In this document: positions 52,590-62,335 of the stretch, piece by piece
Numbering within the stretch: position 1 is the first letter of the stretch
Layout: every line of letters begins with the position of its first letter
NCBI GenBank assembly: GCA_965243285.1
Contig: OZ251537.1
Location: 1,240,001-1,304,000, forward strand
Source of the DNA: JAHRAW01 sp965243285
GTDB lineage: Bacteria; Pseudomonadota; Gammaproteobacteria; Arenicellales; Poriferihabitantaceae
Direction: 5' to 3'
DNA length: 64,000 nt
The notes under the pieces: model-generated
What the model was told of the DNA's origin: nothing
Seen by the model: only the letters and a program-made list of their open reading frames with translations
Database searches by the model: none
Made by a program: the position numbers and the translations under genes

Positions 52590-53753
52590 CGGCTGCGTGC
52601 CTTCGGTGAGGATGTCTAAGTATTTTTGATAGGCGAATACGCGGCGGCGCTGGCGGCCGGTGATCTCGCGGATGATGTCTAAATCCACCATGCGGGCGAT
52701 GCAGGCGTGGGCGGTGGGCACCGAGACGGCCAGCGCTTGTGCCAAGTCGGCGGCGGTGATATAGGGGTGGCGCTGCATGTGGTCGTGGGCGCGCAGCGCT
52801 GTGGCGGCGGCGTGGCCGGAAGTTTCGATGCGCTGGCGGTCGTCGGCAAACAAAGCGAGCATTTGTTGTACGCTGGCGACGGCGGCGGCGGAGGTTTCGC
52901 GCACGCCGATGAGAAAAAACTCGACCCATTCTTCCCACGCGCCGCGTTCGTGCACGCTTTGTAGCAGTGCGTAGTATTGGTCGCGTTCGTTTTTCAGGTA
53001 CAAACTCAAATACAAAGTGGGCTGGCCTAAGGCGCCGCCAGCGCACAACATAAAGGTGATGAGCAGGCGGCCGAGGCGGCCGTTGCCATCCAAAAACGGG
53101 TGGATGCTCTCGAATTGCACATGCGCTAAGGCCGCCCGTATCAGCAGCGGCAGGGTCGGATTTTCTAGGTGGATGAATTTTTCCAGCGCCGCCATGCAGT
53201 CGGCCACTTGGTTCGGCGGCGGCGGTACATAGCGCACATTGCCGGGGCTGCCAATCCAATTCTGCGCGCTACGAAATTCGCCGGGCTGCTTATTGCGGCC
53301 GCGACCGGCGGCCATTAGGCGCGCATGCACCTCGCGAAATAAGCGCCCCGAGAGCGGTATGCCGCGCCGCACTTCGCCCAGCCCGTAATCCAGCGCATGG
53401 ACATACAACGAGGTCTCCAAAATGTCGTCCATGGGCGCCTCGGGTTCGTTTTTTGCCTCAAAACGCAGCAGGTCGGTCAGAGAAGATTGCGTGCCCTCGA
53501 TTTGCGCTGACAACACCGCCTCCTTGCGCACATACATATAAACGAACAGCAAAGGGGCGGGCAAAATGGCGCTCATGCCGTCCAGCCGCCCGAGCGCTTG
53601 GTTGGCTTCCTCCATCAGTCGGTACAGCGGACGCAAACGTAATGGCGGGTTCGGCGGCAGCGGCGTCGGTACAAAGGCACGCAAGGTTTTGTCGCCGAGC
53701 GTGGTGATGGTGATGTGACGCCCGGTGTCGCGCGCGCTGGCAATGTCGTCCAT
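52575..53753 (-). CDS. Fic family AMPylase with winged-helix domain
   Basis: 392 residues. An N-terminal Fic_N-like region (PLRLRPLYRLMEEANQALGRL) is followed by an inhibitory motif SAQIEGT (about residues 83-89; S-x3-E-G), and the Fic core carries HPFLDGNGRLGRL (about 217-229). A C-terminal winged helix (residues about 310-375, TAADLAQALAVSVPTAHACI) resembles that of Fic proteins that may regulate transcription. It transfers AMP to an unknown target. Seventy-one-bp repeats lie directly upstream and are candidate operator sites. Confidence 0.9.
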   Translation of the reverse strand: MDDIASARDTGRHITITTLGDKTLRAFVPTPLPPNPPLRLRPLYRLMEEANQALGRLDGMSAILPAPLLFVYMYVRKEAVLSAQIEGTQSSLTDLLRFEAKNEPEAPMDDILETSLYVHALDYGLGEVRRGIPLSGRLFREVHARLMAAGRGRNKQPGEFRSAQNWIGSPGNVRYVPPPPNQVADCMAALEKFIHLENPTLPLLIRAALAHVQFESIHPFLDGNGRLGRLLITFMLCAGGALGQPTLYLSLYLKNERDQYYALLQSVHERGAWEEWVEFFLIGVRETSAAAVASVQQMLALFADDRQRIETSGHAAATALRAHDHMQRHPYITAADLAQALAVSVPTAHACIARMVDLDIIREITGRQRRRVFAYQKYLDILTEGTQPLPLR

Positions 53754-53764
53754 AAGTAAAAGGC

Positions 53765-53960
53765 GCTTGATTTAGCGAATCGCTAAGTAAAGAAAAACGC
53801 AGTTTATTTTATTTACGAGAAAATAAGTTAAGCCCGCTTTATTTAGCCCAGTGCTAAATAAAGAAAATTGGCTTTTTCTTTATTTACGGGAAAATAAGTT
53901 AAGCCTGCTTGATTTAGCGAATCGATAAATAAAGAAAAGTGGCTTTTTCTTTATTTAGCA
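53765..53960. repeat. 71-bp direct repeats upstream of fic
   Basis: Units start at 53765, 53836 and 53907; the third is partial. Each begins GCTT(G/T)ATTTAGC and includes (G/C)TAA(G/A)TAAAGAAAA and, in the first two, AAAATAAGTTAAGCC. Each contains nested inverted repeats such as TTTAGCGAATCGCTAA. The block starts 12 bp upstream of the fic start codon and is far more AT-rich than the genome. Confidence 0.88.
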
Positions 53961-54020
53961 ATGGGCGGCCGGGCGAAAATGCGGGAGGTGGGGGATAAAT
54001 GGTGTATTAGCGCGCAATAA

Positions 54021-57000
54021 TTACCGAGACACTTCCCGCCAACCGCGCATGGCGGGGAAGTACAGCCCGAGTTTGATGTCAGCGGCGGCGTTCTGGCGGC
54101 GGTCGAGGCGCTCGATGAGGGTGGCGTAGCGGGCCAGTTGCGGGCGGTGGCGCTCGCACTCGCTAGCCAAAAAGGCCGCCGCATCGCCGCCTTCGTGGCG
54201 GCTGGATTTGAAATCGATGACCCAGCGCACGCCGTGCTCATCGATAAAGGCGCGGTCCACCACTAAATGCGCCACGGTGCCGTCCAACACGCCGGCGATC
54301 GGCCACTCGGCTTTGATGGCGCGATGTTGGGGCGAGAATATCCACGCCGCCTTAGCGTCGGCGCGGGTGTTGTCCACCGCTTGGGTGATTTGGGCAAGCG
54401 CGGTTTCGAGGTGTTCGGCGGCGATGCCGTTTTCTCGTAACAGCTGGCGCCAGGCGTGTTGTTGCTCGGCGCTGCTTTGGCTGCGCCAATTTTCCCAGCC
54501 GATGTGGTCGATGCGTTGAAAAATATCGTGCATGACGATGCCGACGATGCGCGCCGTCTCCCCGGCCCAGGAAAATTCGATGGGTTTAGGCGCGGCGCCG
54601 TTTTCGCTCTGCTCGGTTTCGTAAATGTTGGCCACCGCCATGCGCTCCGGCAACGGCGGCGGCGACCACGCAGCGGGCAGGCGCTGCAGCGGGTGCGGCG
54701 CGGACTCGGGGGCATCCGCCGCCGGGCTGGCGGCGGCCACCGCTGCGGCATGCGCGGCGAGGTATTCATCGCCCACCTGCGGCCATAGCGCGTCGAGCAT
54801 GGTGTTCGCGGCTGGCTTAATCTCCTTTTTGTCGGCCGCGATAGGCGCGAATAAATGCAAACGGCGGCGCGCCCGGGTGCAAGCCACATACAACAGCCGG
54901 CGCTGCTCGTTTTGGGCGCGGGTTTTGTCCAAAGATTCGAGGTAGCGATAAAAGGAATCGTCCTGCTCGGCGCGCCCCGGCAGCGGCGCCAACAACAACT
55001 TGCCGGGCAATTCTTGCCACCGCAACAGGGTTTTTTCATCGCGCCGGCCGCCGCGGGAAAGCCCCGGCAACAGCACCACATCGAATTCCAAACCTTTGGC
55101 GCCGTGCATGGTGAGCAACTGCACCCGCGCATCGACGCCAGGCCGCGCCCAGAGATTTTCCGCGGCCAGTTTCAGGCTGGCGGGATTTATGTCGATGTCG
55201 TCGGCCTCCATCTGGCTGAGTAAATCGAGATAACGCTGGCAGTCGTCTAAGTCCGCCGCGGCGATGACCGCCGGTCCGCCCAACGCCAACCACGCCCCCT
55301 CGACGCCGAGGCGCAAACCATCGCGTCCACGCTGGCGCACAGCACAGGCAGTAGCGGCGGCGAAGCGCGTCAAGCGGGTATGGCCGGCGGCGGATAGCAC
55401 GCCATCTAAGGCCGCTAACGCCGCCTCATCCCGCCACAGATTAGGCAATGGCTGGGCGGATTCTTCCGCGGCCGCGGTCAGCGCGGTCAAATCATGCAAG
55501 GTCATACCGCACCACGGCGCCCGCAGCAGGCAAAGCCAAGCGATGCGGTCAGCCGGCTGCGCCAGGCCAAGGGTTAGCGCGATTAAATCGCGGATGGCCG
55601 GGCGCTGCGCGAGTTTTTCCAAATCCACGGCTTGGAAGGCCACGCCACCGCGCCGCAACGCCGCCGCCACCGCATGCAAATGGCTGCGCGCCCGCCCCAG
55701 CACGGCGATGGATTGGCGCCCATCTTCCGCTAAGGCATCTTGAATGCATGCGGCGATGGCGGCGGCTTCTGCGCTCGGGTCGCCGCTGGCGTGTACTTCA
55801 ACCCGCCCGTCATCGGCTTCGGTGTGGGCGATGGCTGCGGTGTAGCGGACCGCGCTATTGGCGATGTCATCGTGCCGCGGCAGCACGGCGCGGAAGGTTT
55901 GGTTGAACCAATCCACCAGCCCTGGCGCCGAACGGAAGTTGGATTCTAAGGTGATGGCGGCCGGGCGTAAATCGCCTAATCCGGCCTCGCGCACCTGCAA
56001 AAAATTGCCCACCTCGGCCTCGCGGAAGCGGTAAATCGATTGCATGGGGTCGCCGACCAAAAACAGCGTGCGCCCGTCATCCGGCTGCCAGCCGTAGGTG
56101 AGTTTTTGGATGAGCGCGAGGTGGGCTAAGGAGGTGTCTTGGAATTCGTCGATGAGTAGGTGAGACAACTGATAGTCGAGCGCCAACGCCAGCTCCGAGG
56201 GGTTATCACCGCGCCCGGCGGCGCCCAAATCCCCTAACGCTTGCCCGGCGCGTTGCGTCACTTCGATAAAATCGGCTTGGTTGCCAGCGGTGAATAGCAA
56301 GCGCAATTGCGCCACTGCCACCGGCAGCAAGCGCAGCAAGCCGCTCAAGGTTTGCCATTGCGCATCGCTGAATTCGCCGCCGGGCAGGCCGCGTACGCCG
56401 TGCAGTGCGATTTCGATGTCGGGCAATTCGCGCAGCGCCGCCAGCGCCGCCAACATGCGGGTTTTCTCATCCGCGCCAGAGGCACCGGGAGGAAACCCGC
56501 TGAGTTTGGTCAAGGTTTTTCTTAAACTCCCGCCCTTGGTCAGCGCCAACTCGGCCATGCCACGCCATTGGGCGAGGTCGGCGCAGCGCGCAGTCGGAAA
56601 TTCGCGTACCTCATGCAACGCCGTGATAGGGGAATCGACGCCGTCGGCGCGCAAATTTTCGGCCGCGAAGGCGGCCAACGCCACCAGTTCGGCCTGTTGC
56701 GGCGGCGCGACCAGCGCCGCGATGCGCTGTAATTCCGCCTCCACCGCGTCGCGCCACATGGATTCTAAGGCGGCGCGGTCGTCCTGGCCTAAGGTTTGGC
56801 TGGCGGCGCCGACATGCCGCATCCACTTATCGCGCTTCTCCAGCATGCCGCTCAGCAGGGCGCAGGCTTGGCCCCAATCGGCCTCCACCAGCGCCGCCAG
56901 GGACTGGCATGCGGCCGATAAATCAGCCCCTGGCGGGGATGAATCTTCGATGTTAAGCAGCGCCAAATGCGCCGCCCGGCGGTATAGCGCGGCCGGGTTT

Positions 57001-57428
57001 TCGACGATGTTCGGCGCCGCGCCGAAACGCGCCGACCACGGCATGCGCCGCACCAACGCGCTGCTAAATGAGTCGATGGTCTGCACTTGCAAGCGGCGGG
57101 TGTTTTCGGTGATGCGCCAGTCGTGACGCTGCGCGGCGGCCAGGGCGGCTTGGGCGATGGCGCGAAACTCGTCATCTTTATCGGCGTCTTGTTGCGCCTC
57201 GGCGGCGCGCAAGGCGTCGACGATGCGCTCGCGCATTTCCGCGCAGGCCTTTTTGGTGAAGGTGATGGCGAGGATTTTTTCAGGCCGGTCCACCACCGCT
57301 AACAGCGACAAATAGCGCCGCACCAGCAATTCGGTTTTGCCGGAGCCGGCCGGGGCTTGCACGATGAAAGATTGGCCGGGGTGCAAGGCGCGGGCGCGCC
57401 GGGCGTGGTCGCTGGGCAATTTAGACAT
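54021..57428 (-). CDS. addA: AddA-type helicase-nuclease (double-strand break repair)
   Basis: 1135 residues. A UvrD-like helicase: QAPAGSGKTELLVRRYLSL (Walker A near 25), ILAITFTKKACAEM, LLIDEFQDTSLAHL (Walker B), VGDPMQSIYRFREAEV, LTMHGAKGLEFDVVLLPG and CTRARRRLHLF. The C-terminal RecB-like nuclease has VIDFKSSRHEGG. Together with the next gene it forms an AddAB-type recombination complex, which resects DNA ends. The start at ATG 57428 (MSKLPSDHARRA) is preferred; the open frame upstream runs back through addB and has no helicase similarity. Confidence 0.9.
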   Translation of the reverse strand: MSKLPSDHARRARALHPGQSFIVQAPAGSGKTELLVRRYLSLLAVVDRPEKILAITFTKKACAEMRERIVDALRAAEAQQDADKDDEFRAIAQAALAAAQRHDWRITENTRRLQVQTIDSFSSALVRRMPWSARFGAAPNIVENPAALYRRAAHLALLNIEDSSPPGADLSAACQSLAALVEADWGQACALLSGMLEKRDKWMRHVGAASQTLGQDDRAALESMWRDAVEAELQRIAALVAPPQQAELVALAAFAAENLRADGVDSPITALHEVREFPTARCADLAQWRGMAELALTKGGSLRKTLTKLSGFPPGASGADEKTRMLAALAALRELPDIEIALHGVRGLPGGEFSDAQWQTLSGLLRLLPVAVAQLRLLFTAGNQADFIEVTQRAGQALGDLGAAGRGDNPSELALALDYQLSHLLIDEFQDTSLAHLALIQKLTYGWQPDDGRTLFLVGDPMQSIYRFREAEVGNFLQVREAGLGDLRPAAITLESNFRSAPGLVDWFNQTFRAVLPRHDDIANSAVRYTAAIAHTEADDGRVEVHASGDPSAEAAAIAACIQDALAEDGRQSIAVLGRARSHLHAVAAALRRGGVAFQAVDLEKLAQRPAIRDLIALTLGLAQPADRIAWLCLLRAPWCGMTLHDLTALTAAAEESAQPLPNLWRDEAALAALDGVLSAAGHTRLTRFAAATACAVRQRGRDGLRLGVEGAWLALGGPAVIAAADLDDCQRYLDLLSQMEADDIDINPASLKLAAENLWARPGVDARVQLLTMHGAKGLEFDVVLLPGLSRGGRRDEKTLLRWQELPGKLLLAPLPGRAEQDDSFYRYLESLDKTRAQNEQRRLLYVACTRARRRLHLFAPIAADKKEIKPAANTMLDALWPQVGDEYLAAHAAAVAAASPAADAPESAPHPLQRLPAAWSPPPLPERMAVANIYETEQSENGAAPKPIEFSWAGETARIVGIVMHDIFQRIDHIGWENWRSQSSAEQQHAWRQLLRENGIAAEHLETALAQITQAVDNTRADAKAAWIFSPQHRAIKAEWPIAGVLDGTVAHLVVDRAFIDEHGVRWVIDFKSSRHEGGDAAAFLASECERHRPQLARYATLIERLDRRQNAAADIKLGLYFPAMRGWREVSR

Positions 57429-57429
57429 G

Positions 57430-60330
57430 TTAATGGCCGGCCGGCGGGGTGGATTCTGATGCCGATGGCGCGGCTTCGGCGGCCGCGGTGCGCGCCGCGT
57501 CTTCGGCCTCGCCGACGCGACATAAGCCCGGCAAGGCGCAGTATTGGCAAGCGTTGATGGCGGGGTCGACGCGCGCCTCGCCGGCCAAAAATTCCGCCGC
57601 CAAAGCCGGCAGCGTGGCCCGCCAGTGGGCGAGCAAATCGGCCCAGCTGGGGAAATCATCTTTGATGGGGCTTTTGTCCAGCGCCGCCACGCCGCCGGGC
57701 GCGGCTTCGGCATTTTCGGCCAGGCCGCTAAAACCGCATTCGCCCTTTTTCACGCGGCCATAGGCCAGCGCCGCCACCGGCGCGGTTTGGGCGAGGGCGT
57801 ATAGCGGCAGTTGCACCGCCGTCGGGCGCGCCCCGACCCAGGCCGGGGATTTATCCGGCTGGCCGGTTTTGTAGTCGATGAGGGTGAGTTTGCCGCGCGC
57901 CGATTCATCGATGCGGTCGATTTTCAACTCCAATTCGAGGCCGGCGAGGTTTAACTCGAGCTTTTCTTCCATGGAAATGGCGGTGAATTCGCCCTCGCGA
58001 TCGAGCTCGCCTTGCAGCCATTCGGTCACGGTTTCGGCCACCGATGTAACCAAGGTTTGGTGAAATTTCTCGCCGCAGCCGCTGATGAATCGATAGCGCG
58101 TGGCGGCTTGCGCGGCCGCAGCGGTCACCATTTGGTCGCGTTCATCGGCCGACTGGGCGCGTAAATTTTGCGAAGTTTTCAGCCCTTCCCAAATAATTTG
58201 CAAGGCGTGATGGAACAGCCCGCCGCGTTCCATGGGGCCGAGTCCGGGCTCGTTTTCGTCCACCTGGCGCGCCCCGAGACGGTGCGTCGCAAAGGCGCGA
58301 AAGGGGCACTTGGCTTGATTTTCGACCAGGCTGGCGCCGCCTCGGGCCGGGCCTGGCGGGTGCGCTGGGCCGCGCCGGTCTTGCCAGGCCTCGAGGCGTG
58401 GTTTGGCGGCGTGCACCAGCTGCGCCGGGGTGGGAAAACGCGCCTCGGCGGCGGCCTCGGCCGACGCGGCCTCGGCCGCATCGATTTGCACAGCAGCGCA
58501 AGCGGCTAACAGCGGGCTCGGCTCGGCGGCGATGTTGTCCACCATTTTCGGGCGCGACAGCACCACCTCATCGGCGGCCGCGAGCAAGCGCTGTTGTCGC
58601 CCCTCGGCGCGCCCGCGCAGGCGCGTCAAATCCGCTTCAGTCACGCCGGCGGCGTGTTGTACGGCGGCGCTGATGAAGGGATTCATGTGCTGCGCCGGCG
58701 GCCAATCCGACTCCACCAAACCGCCGAACCACAAGGCATCGAAGCGCTGCCCGGCGGCTTCCAATAGGCCGAGAACTTGCACCGGCGCGGCGCTGGATTT
58801 GGGCTGAAAAGGGCGCTCGGCGAGCAGGCGCTGCAACCGCGATAGAGCATCGCCGAGGCCCATGGGGGCGCTGGTCAGCTCGGCGGTGGCGAAATCACGC
58901 AGCGCGCGGCGAAAGGCCTCGGCGGCTTGAAATTCATCGCTATCTAAGGCGCGCTGGCCAGGCCAGCCGAGATGTTTCAGCCATTGCGCGAAGCATTGCG
59001 CCCAGTGGCTGGCGGCTTTGGCGGCGCTGTCGCGCGGCAGATTCGCCACGGCTGTCTCCAGCGTACGGCGGAGAATCGGGCACGGCGGCGGGCCGCGGCG
59101 TACTGGCTCGGCGGCCGATTCGGCAGTGGATTCGGCGGCCGGTTTGGGCGCGGATGGGGCGGCGCTGGCGCGCGGCAAGTTTTTTGCAAAATCCCGCAGC
59201 GTTACTTGATAGGGCAATTTTTGGCGGCGCCATACATCCAGCTGACTGCGCGCCGCGGCCTCGGTCTCGGCGCCGCGAATGAAGGGCGAGCCGAGCAGGG
59301 CGCCGATGGTCGCGCTGGGCAGCGCTTGCTCGCGCAATGCGGTCAACGCCAGCGCCGCGGCGCCGACCACCGCATAGTCGAGCAAGTTTTTGCCGGTGGA
59401 TATGTGATACGGCAACGCCGCGCTGACGCCGGGGACGAGCAGCTGCTGCGGGCTTAAGATTTGCTTTAAGGCGTACTCCAAAGCGGCCGCGGCGCGGTCC
59501 ACATTGGCGGCGACGATGGCGATGCGGGCGGCCGGATCATCGAGCAATTTGGCGCGCGCCCAGCGCGCCGCGGCCAGCCATTGGCTGGATTCATCGTCAT
59601 ACTCGCGCAGTTGCGGCGGCGCGCGACGGGCGGCGGGCGGCGGCGCGAGTTCGAGGTCGGCGCCGCGACGCGTCAAGCCATCGAACAGCGCTTGTTGTTG
59701 CGGCAATAGTTGGTCGAAACCGAGCCAGAGGATTTTCCCAGCCGCCGGCGCGGCGTCGGCGTGCTCAAGGCGGGCGCGCAAGCGTGGCGCCAAACTGTGG
59801 GAATCCACCCAACCTTGAGCGCCGCAGCGTTGTTGGAATTGCCGCGCCCAGCGATGCCAGCGGCGGTGATCTTCGTGCGGCGAGGCGGCGCATGCGGCGA
59901 GCTCGATATCCCAATCATTGAGCGCGCGCCAGGCGTCGATGGCGGTTTTGGCGGTCGCCGGCACGTTCCATAACGGCGCCGCGCCGGCGTCGGCGATGTC
60001 GTCGCCGATGATGGCTTCCCACAGCGCCGCCAGCTGTACGGCGCCCAACAACAGCGGGCGCGGCGCGGCCGCCGCGTTAATGTCATCGCCGCTGCGCCAT
60101 AAACGCGCCAGCCAATCGGCATAGGGCAGGGCGTCTGCGGATTCCCAAGCATGCTCGCCGTGGGCGCGTTGATGGCGGTCGAATTGCCGCTGTAACTCGC
60201 GCGCCAGTGGCGCGGTGGCGGTGACCACGGTGGCGATTTCGCCGCTGGCGACGCGTTCGACGAGGGTTGGAGCAGTTTGGGAGGCGTTTTTTGGGGGCAT
60301 GGTTTGCGCCGGGCGGTCGGCGGCCATCAC
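57430..60330 (-). CDS. addB: AddB-like PD-(D/E)XK nuclease subunit
   Basis: 966 residues. The N-terminal region is helicase-like but degenerate. A C-terminal RecB nuclease is marked by LTLIDYKTGQPDKSP, and Fe-S cysteines appear in NQAKCPFRAFATHRLGA and near the end (NACQYCALPGLCRV), the arrangement of AddB Fe-S nucleases. It ends 1 bp before the addA start. The start is GTG 60330 or ATG 60327, overlapping the stop of phhB (GTGA), so translation is coupled. Confidence 0.82.
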   Translation of the reverse strand: MMAADRPAQTMPPKNASQTAPTLVERVASGEIATVVTATAPLARELQRQFDRHQRAHGEHAWESADALPYADWLARLWRSGDDINAAAAPRPLLLGAVQLAALWEAIIGDDIADAGAAPLWNVPATAKTAIDAWRALNDWDIELAACAASPHEDHRRWHRWARQFQQRCGAQGWVDSHSLAPRLRARLEHADAAPAAGKILWLGFDQLLPQQQALFDGLTRRGADLELAPPPAARRAPPQLREYDDESSQWLAAARWARAKLLDDPAARIAIVAANVDRAAAALEYALKQILSPQQLLVPGVSAALPYHISTGKNLLDYAVVGAAALALTALREQALPSATIGALLGSPFIRGAETEAAARSQLDVWRRQKLPYQVTLRDFAKNLPRASAAPSAPKPAAESTAESAAEPVRRGPPPCPILRRTLETAVANLPRDSAAKAASHWAQCFAQWLKHLGWPGQRALDSDEFQAAEAFRRALRDFATAELTSAPMGLGDALSRLQRLLAERPFQPKSSAAPVQVLGLLEAAGQRFDALWFGGLVESDWPPAQHMNPFISAAVQHAAGVTEADLTRLRGRAEGRQQRLLAAADEVVLSRPKMVDNIAAEPSPLLAACAAVQIDAAEAASAEAAAEARFPTPAQLVHAAKPRLEAWQDRRGPAHPPGPARGGASLVENQAKCPFRAFATHRLGARQVDENEPGLGPMERGGLFHHALQIIWEGLKTSQNLRAQSADERDQMVTAAAAQAATRYRFISGCGEKFHQTLVTSVAETVTEWLQGELDREGEFTAISMEEKLELNLAGLELELKIDRIDESARGKLTLIDYKTGQPDKSPAWVGARPTAVQLPLYALAQTAPVAALAYGRVKKGECGFSGLAENAEAAPGGVAALDKSPIKDDFPSWADLLAHWRATLPALAAEFLAGEARVDPAINACQYCALPGLCRVGEAEDAARTAAAEAAPSASESTPPAGH

Positions 60331-60644
60331 GCGGCCGGCTGTAGCAAATCTTCCATGCGCTGCGCTAAGTCGAAGTCGAGTGAGGTGAGGCCGCCGGATT
60401 CGTGGGTGGTTAAATCCACGGCCACGGTTTTATAAACATTGCGCCACTCGGGGTGGTGGTTCATGCGTTCCGCCGCCAAGGCGGTTTGCGTCATAAAACC
60501 AAAGGCGCGCGCGAAATCTGGGAAAACGAAGGTTTTGTGGAGTTTTCCATCGACCAACTGCCACGGGGCGTGGTCGCGGCGGCGGGTTGTATTGAGTTGC
60601 GCGAGAGCCGCTTGCACGGCAGCCGGGGGGAGTAGGTCGGGCAT
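60327..60644 (-). CDS. phhB: Pterin-4a-carbinolamine dehydratase
   Basis: 105 residues. NHHPEWRNVYKTVAVDLTTHESGGLTSLD contains the family signature (two His with Pro, then Tyr, His and Asp). Recycles the pterin cofactor of aromatic hydroxylases, but no phenylalanine hydroxylase is in the window. It overlaps addB by 4 bp. Confidence 0.92.
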   Translation of the reverse strand: MPDLLPPAAVQAALAQLNTTRRRDHAPWQLVDGKLHKTFVFPDFARAFGFMTQTALAAERMNHHPEWRNVYKTVAVDLTTHESGGLTSLDFDLAQRMEDLLQPAA

Positions 60645-60967
60645 GGGCTAATTAGGCGGAAAGGGGCGGCATTATACGCGCCGCCCAAAATGCGGCACCG
60701 GATTGTTGGCGCGGTGGATGGTCCGGGCCCATCGTTATGAATGGTCGACCGGGGTTGTTGATAAACGCGAGCAGCGAGGCCTGGTTTTTCGATATTCTCC
60801 ATGGGTGCCGCCGCTGGCGGCAGATTTGGTTGGCGTTAATGTGAATACTGGGTTCTATTATTTTGGATTTATATATCTAAATTTGCGCGGAGGGTTTGGT
60901 TTTTGCTGTTGGTTTTTGCTGTTGGTTTTGATGTGGCTTTGGCTTTGGCTTTTTGCCGTTATTCTTC

Positions 60968-61038
60968 ACTCCCCTTAGCCTTTGCTTTTTGGAGGGGGAG
61001 TCAAAACTGGCGTCTTTTTGCCAGTTTTGGTGGGGGGT
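60968..61038. repeat. Stem-loop module U in element F (first)
   Basis: ACTCCCC and GGGGGAGT, then CAAAACTGGCG and GCCAGTTTTGGTGGGGGG. Confidence 0.75.
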
Positions 61039-61232
61039 TGCTTTGAGGCTGAGTTTGACTTGAATTCTTTCACTTTCGCAGTCGCTTTGACTTTGATTTT
61101 TCTGTTGATGTTGATGTTGATGTTGATGTTGTATCTTTTAACGCATCTTTTGTGGCTGATGGGGTGGGAATTTAAAGACAAAAGCGAAAAAGCGAAAATC
61201 AAAAGCATCAAGTAAAACCTAACATTAAAGAT

Positions 61233-61312
61233 ATCCCCCCACCAAAACTGGCGATGAAGCCGCCAGTTTTGGCTCCCCCTCCCGAAAAAGCATGGGGGGG
61301 AGCTGAAGACTA
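61233..61312. repeat. Stem-loop module U in element F (second, opposite orientation)
   Basis: CCCCCCACCAAAACTGGCG and CCGCCAGTTTTG, then GCTCCCCCTCCC and GGGGGGGAGC. The outer stem uses GCTCCCC/GGGGAGC instead of ACTCCCC/GGGGAGT: a compensatory change. Confidence 0.75.
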
Positions 61313-61511
61313 AAGGCGAAAAGCCAAAGCCACATCAAAAGCCAAAGCCAAAATCAAACACCTCTTAAATCAGCGGCTGACCTCAAAAAATCTCAACCGC
61401 ACTGCGGATTTAGGACTATAAATCTCTATTATTGCTATCGGCTGCGGCGGATATCTGCGGGTAATCTTGGAGCCAGGGCGCGGGGTGTTTGGGCCGCGCC
61501 GACGGCTGGTT

Positions 61512-62306
61512 TCAACCGCCGCCGGCGATGCGGCGATGCAGTTCCTCTTGGGCGTCGCGCCAGGCTAATGCCGCTGGGTCTAAATCACGCTGCGCCGGGG
61601 TCTCTGGTGGGTAGTGGCCGAAGCGGTCTTCGCCGCGCACCAGATGGGCGGTGTGGCCGGGCAGTTTGGTTTGGCGCACTTGCGGGGCGATGTATTGGAT
61701 GTTTACGCCGATGCGGCGCTCGGCGCTGGCGTTGGGCAGCGAGGAATGCAGCGTCCAGCCGTGATGGAAGGAGGCTTGGCCGGCCTCGAGCGGGCAATAC
61801 ACGGCGCGGCTTTCATCCACATCGGGCACGCGTTGGTTTTGATACAGCACATTGTGCGCATCGGCGGCGGAAATATCATGCGCCTGCGCGCCGCCGAGGT
61901 GGCTGCCGGGAATCATCTGCATGCAACCGCTGTGGCGGTCGGCGCGCGACAACGCCAGCCACGCCGACACCTGCGCATCGCCGTCCAGCCCCCAGTAGGT
62001 GAGGTCTTGATGCCAACTCACATGAGTCGGCGTGTGCGGCTCCTTGATGATGTAGGTGGTGTTGTACAGCAGGATGTCGGGCCCGATAATTTGCGCCACC
62101 GCATCGAGCATTTTGGGGTGCGTCGCCAGTTCATACGGCGAGCGCAAAATGGTGTGCATTTTCGCCCAATAATGCACTGCCCCGAGTTGCTCCTCAGCGC
62201 TTTCCAAGGCGCGACGATGTTGCGATGCTTCGGCGGCGCTGAGAATATCCACTGGTGATAAAAAACCTTGGGAGTCATAGGTGGTTTTCATGGCCGATGT
62301 TTGCAT
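61512..62306 (-). CDS. Phytanoyl-CoA dioxygenase family (Fe(II)/2-oxoglutarate) protein
   Basis: 264 residues. HVSWHQDLTYWGLD supplies the His-x-Asp of the iron site, and FHHGWTLHSSLPN the distal His, with ERRIGVNIQYIAP the 2-oxoglutarate-binding Arg. Family members hydroxylate lipids or small molecules; the substrate is unknown. The start could also be the second Met (62291). It stands alone, with element F downstream. Confidence 0.85.
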   Translation of the reverse strand: MQTSAMKTTYDSQGFLSPVDILSAAEASQHRRALESAEEQLGAVHYWAKMHTILRSPYELATHPKMLDAVAQIIGPDILLYNTTYIIKEPHTPTHVSWHQDLTYWGLDGDAQVSAWLALSRADRHSGCMQMIPGSHLGGAQAHDISAADAHNVLYQNQRVPDVDESRAVYCPLEAGQASFHHGWTLHSSLPNASAERRIGVNIQYIAPQVRQTKLPGHTAHLVRGEDRFGHYPPETPAQRDLDPAALAWRDAQEELHRRIAGGG

Positions 62307-62335
62307 GGCGGGAATGCGGTTAATGGCGGTGGGTA

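Larger units (their letters stand above)
60863..61424. mobile_element. MITE-like repeat element, copy F, with 9-bp target duplication
   Basis: From TTGGATTTATATATCTAAAT to TTTAGGACTATAAATC, flanked by TCTATTATT (60854-60862 and 61425-61433). Two stem-loop modules (60968-61038 and 61233-61312) face opposite ways, with TTTTTGCTGTTGG and GTTGATGTTGATG runs between. The right end (61365-61424) is related to copy G: CAGCGGCTGACCTC, GCGGATTTAG. No gene is encoded, and 61434-61511 holds no gene either. Confidence 0.85.
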
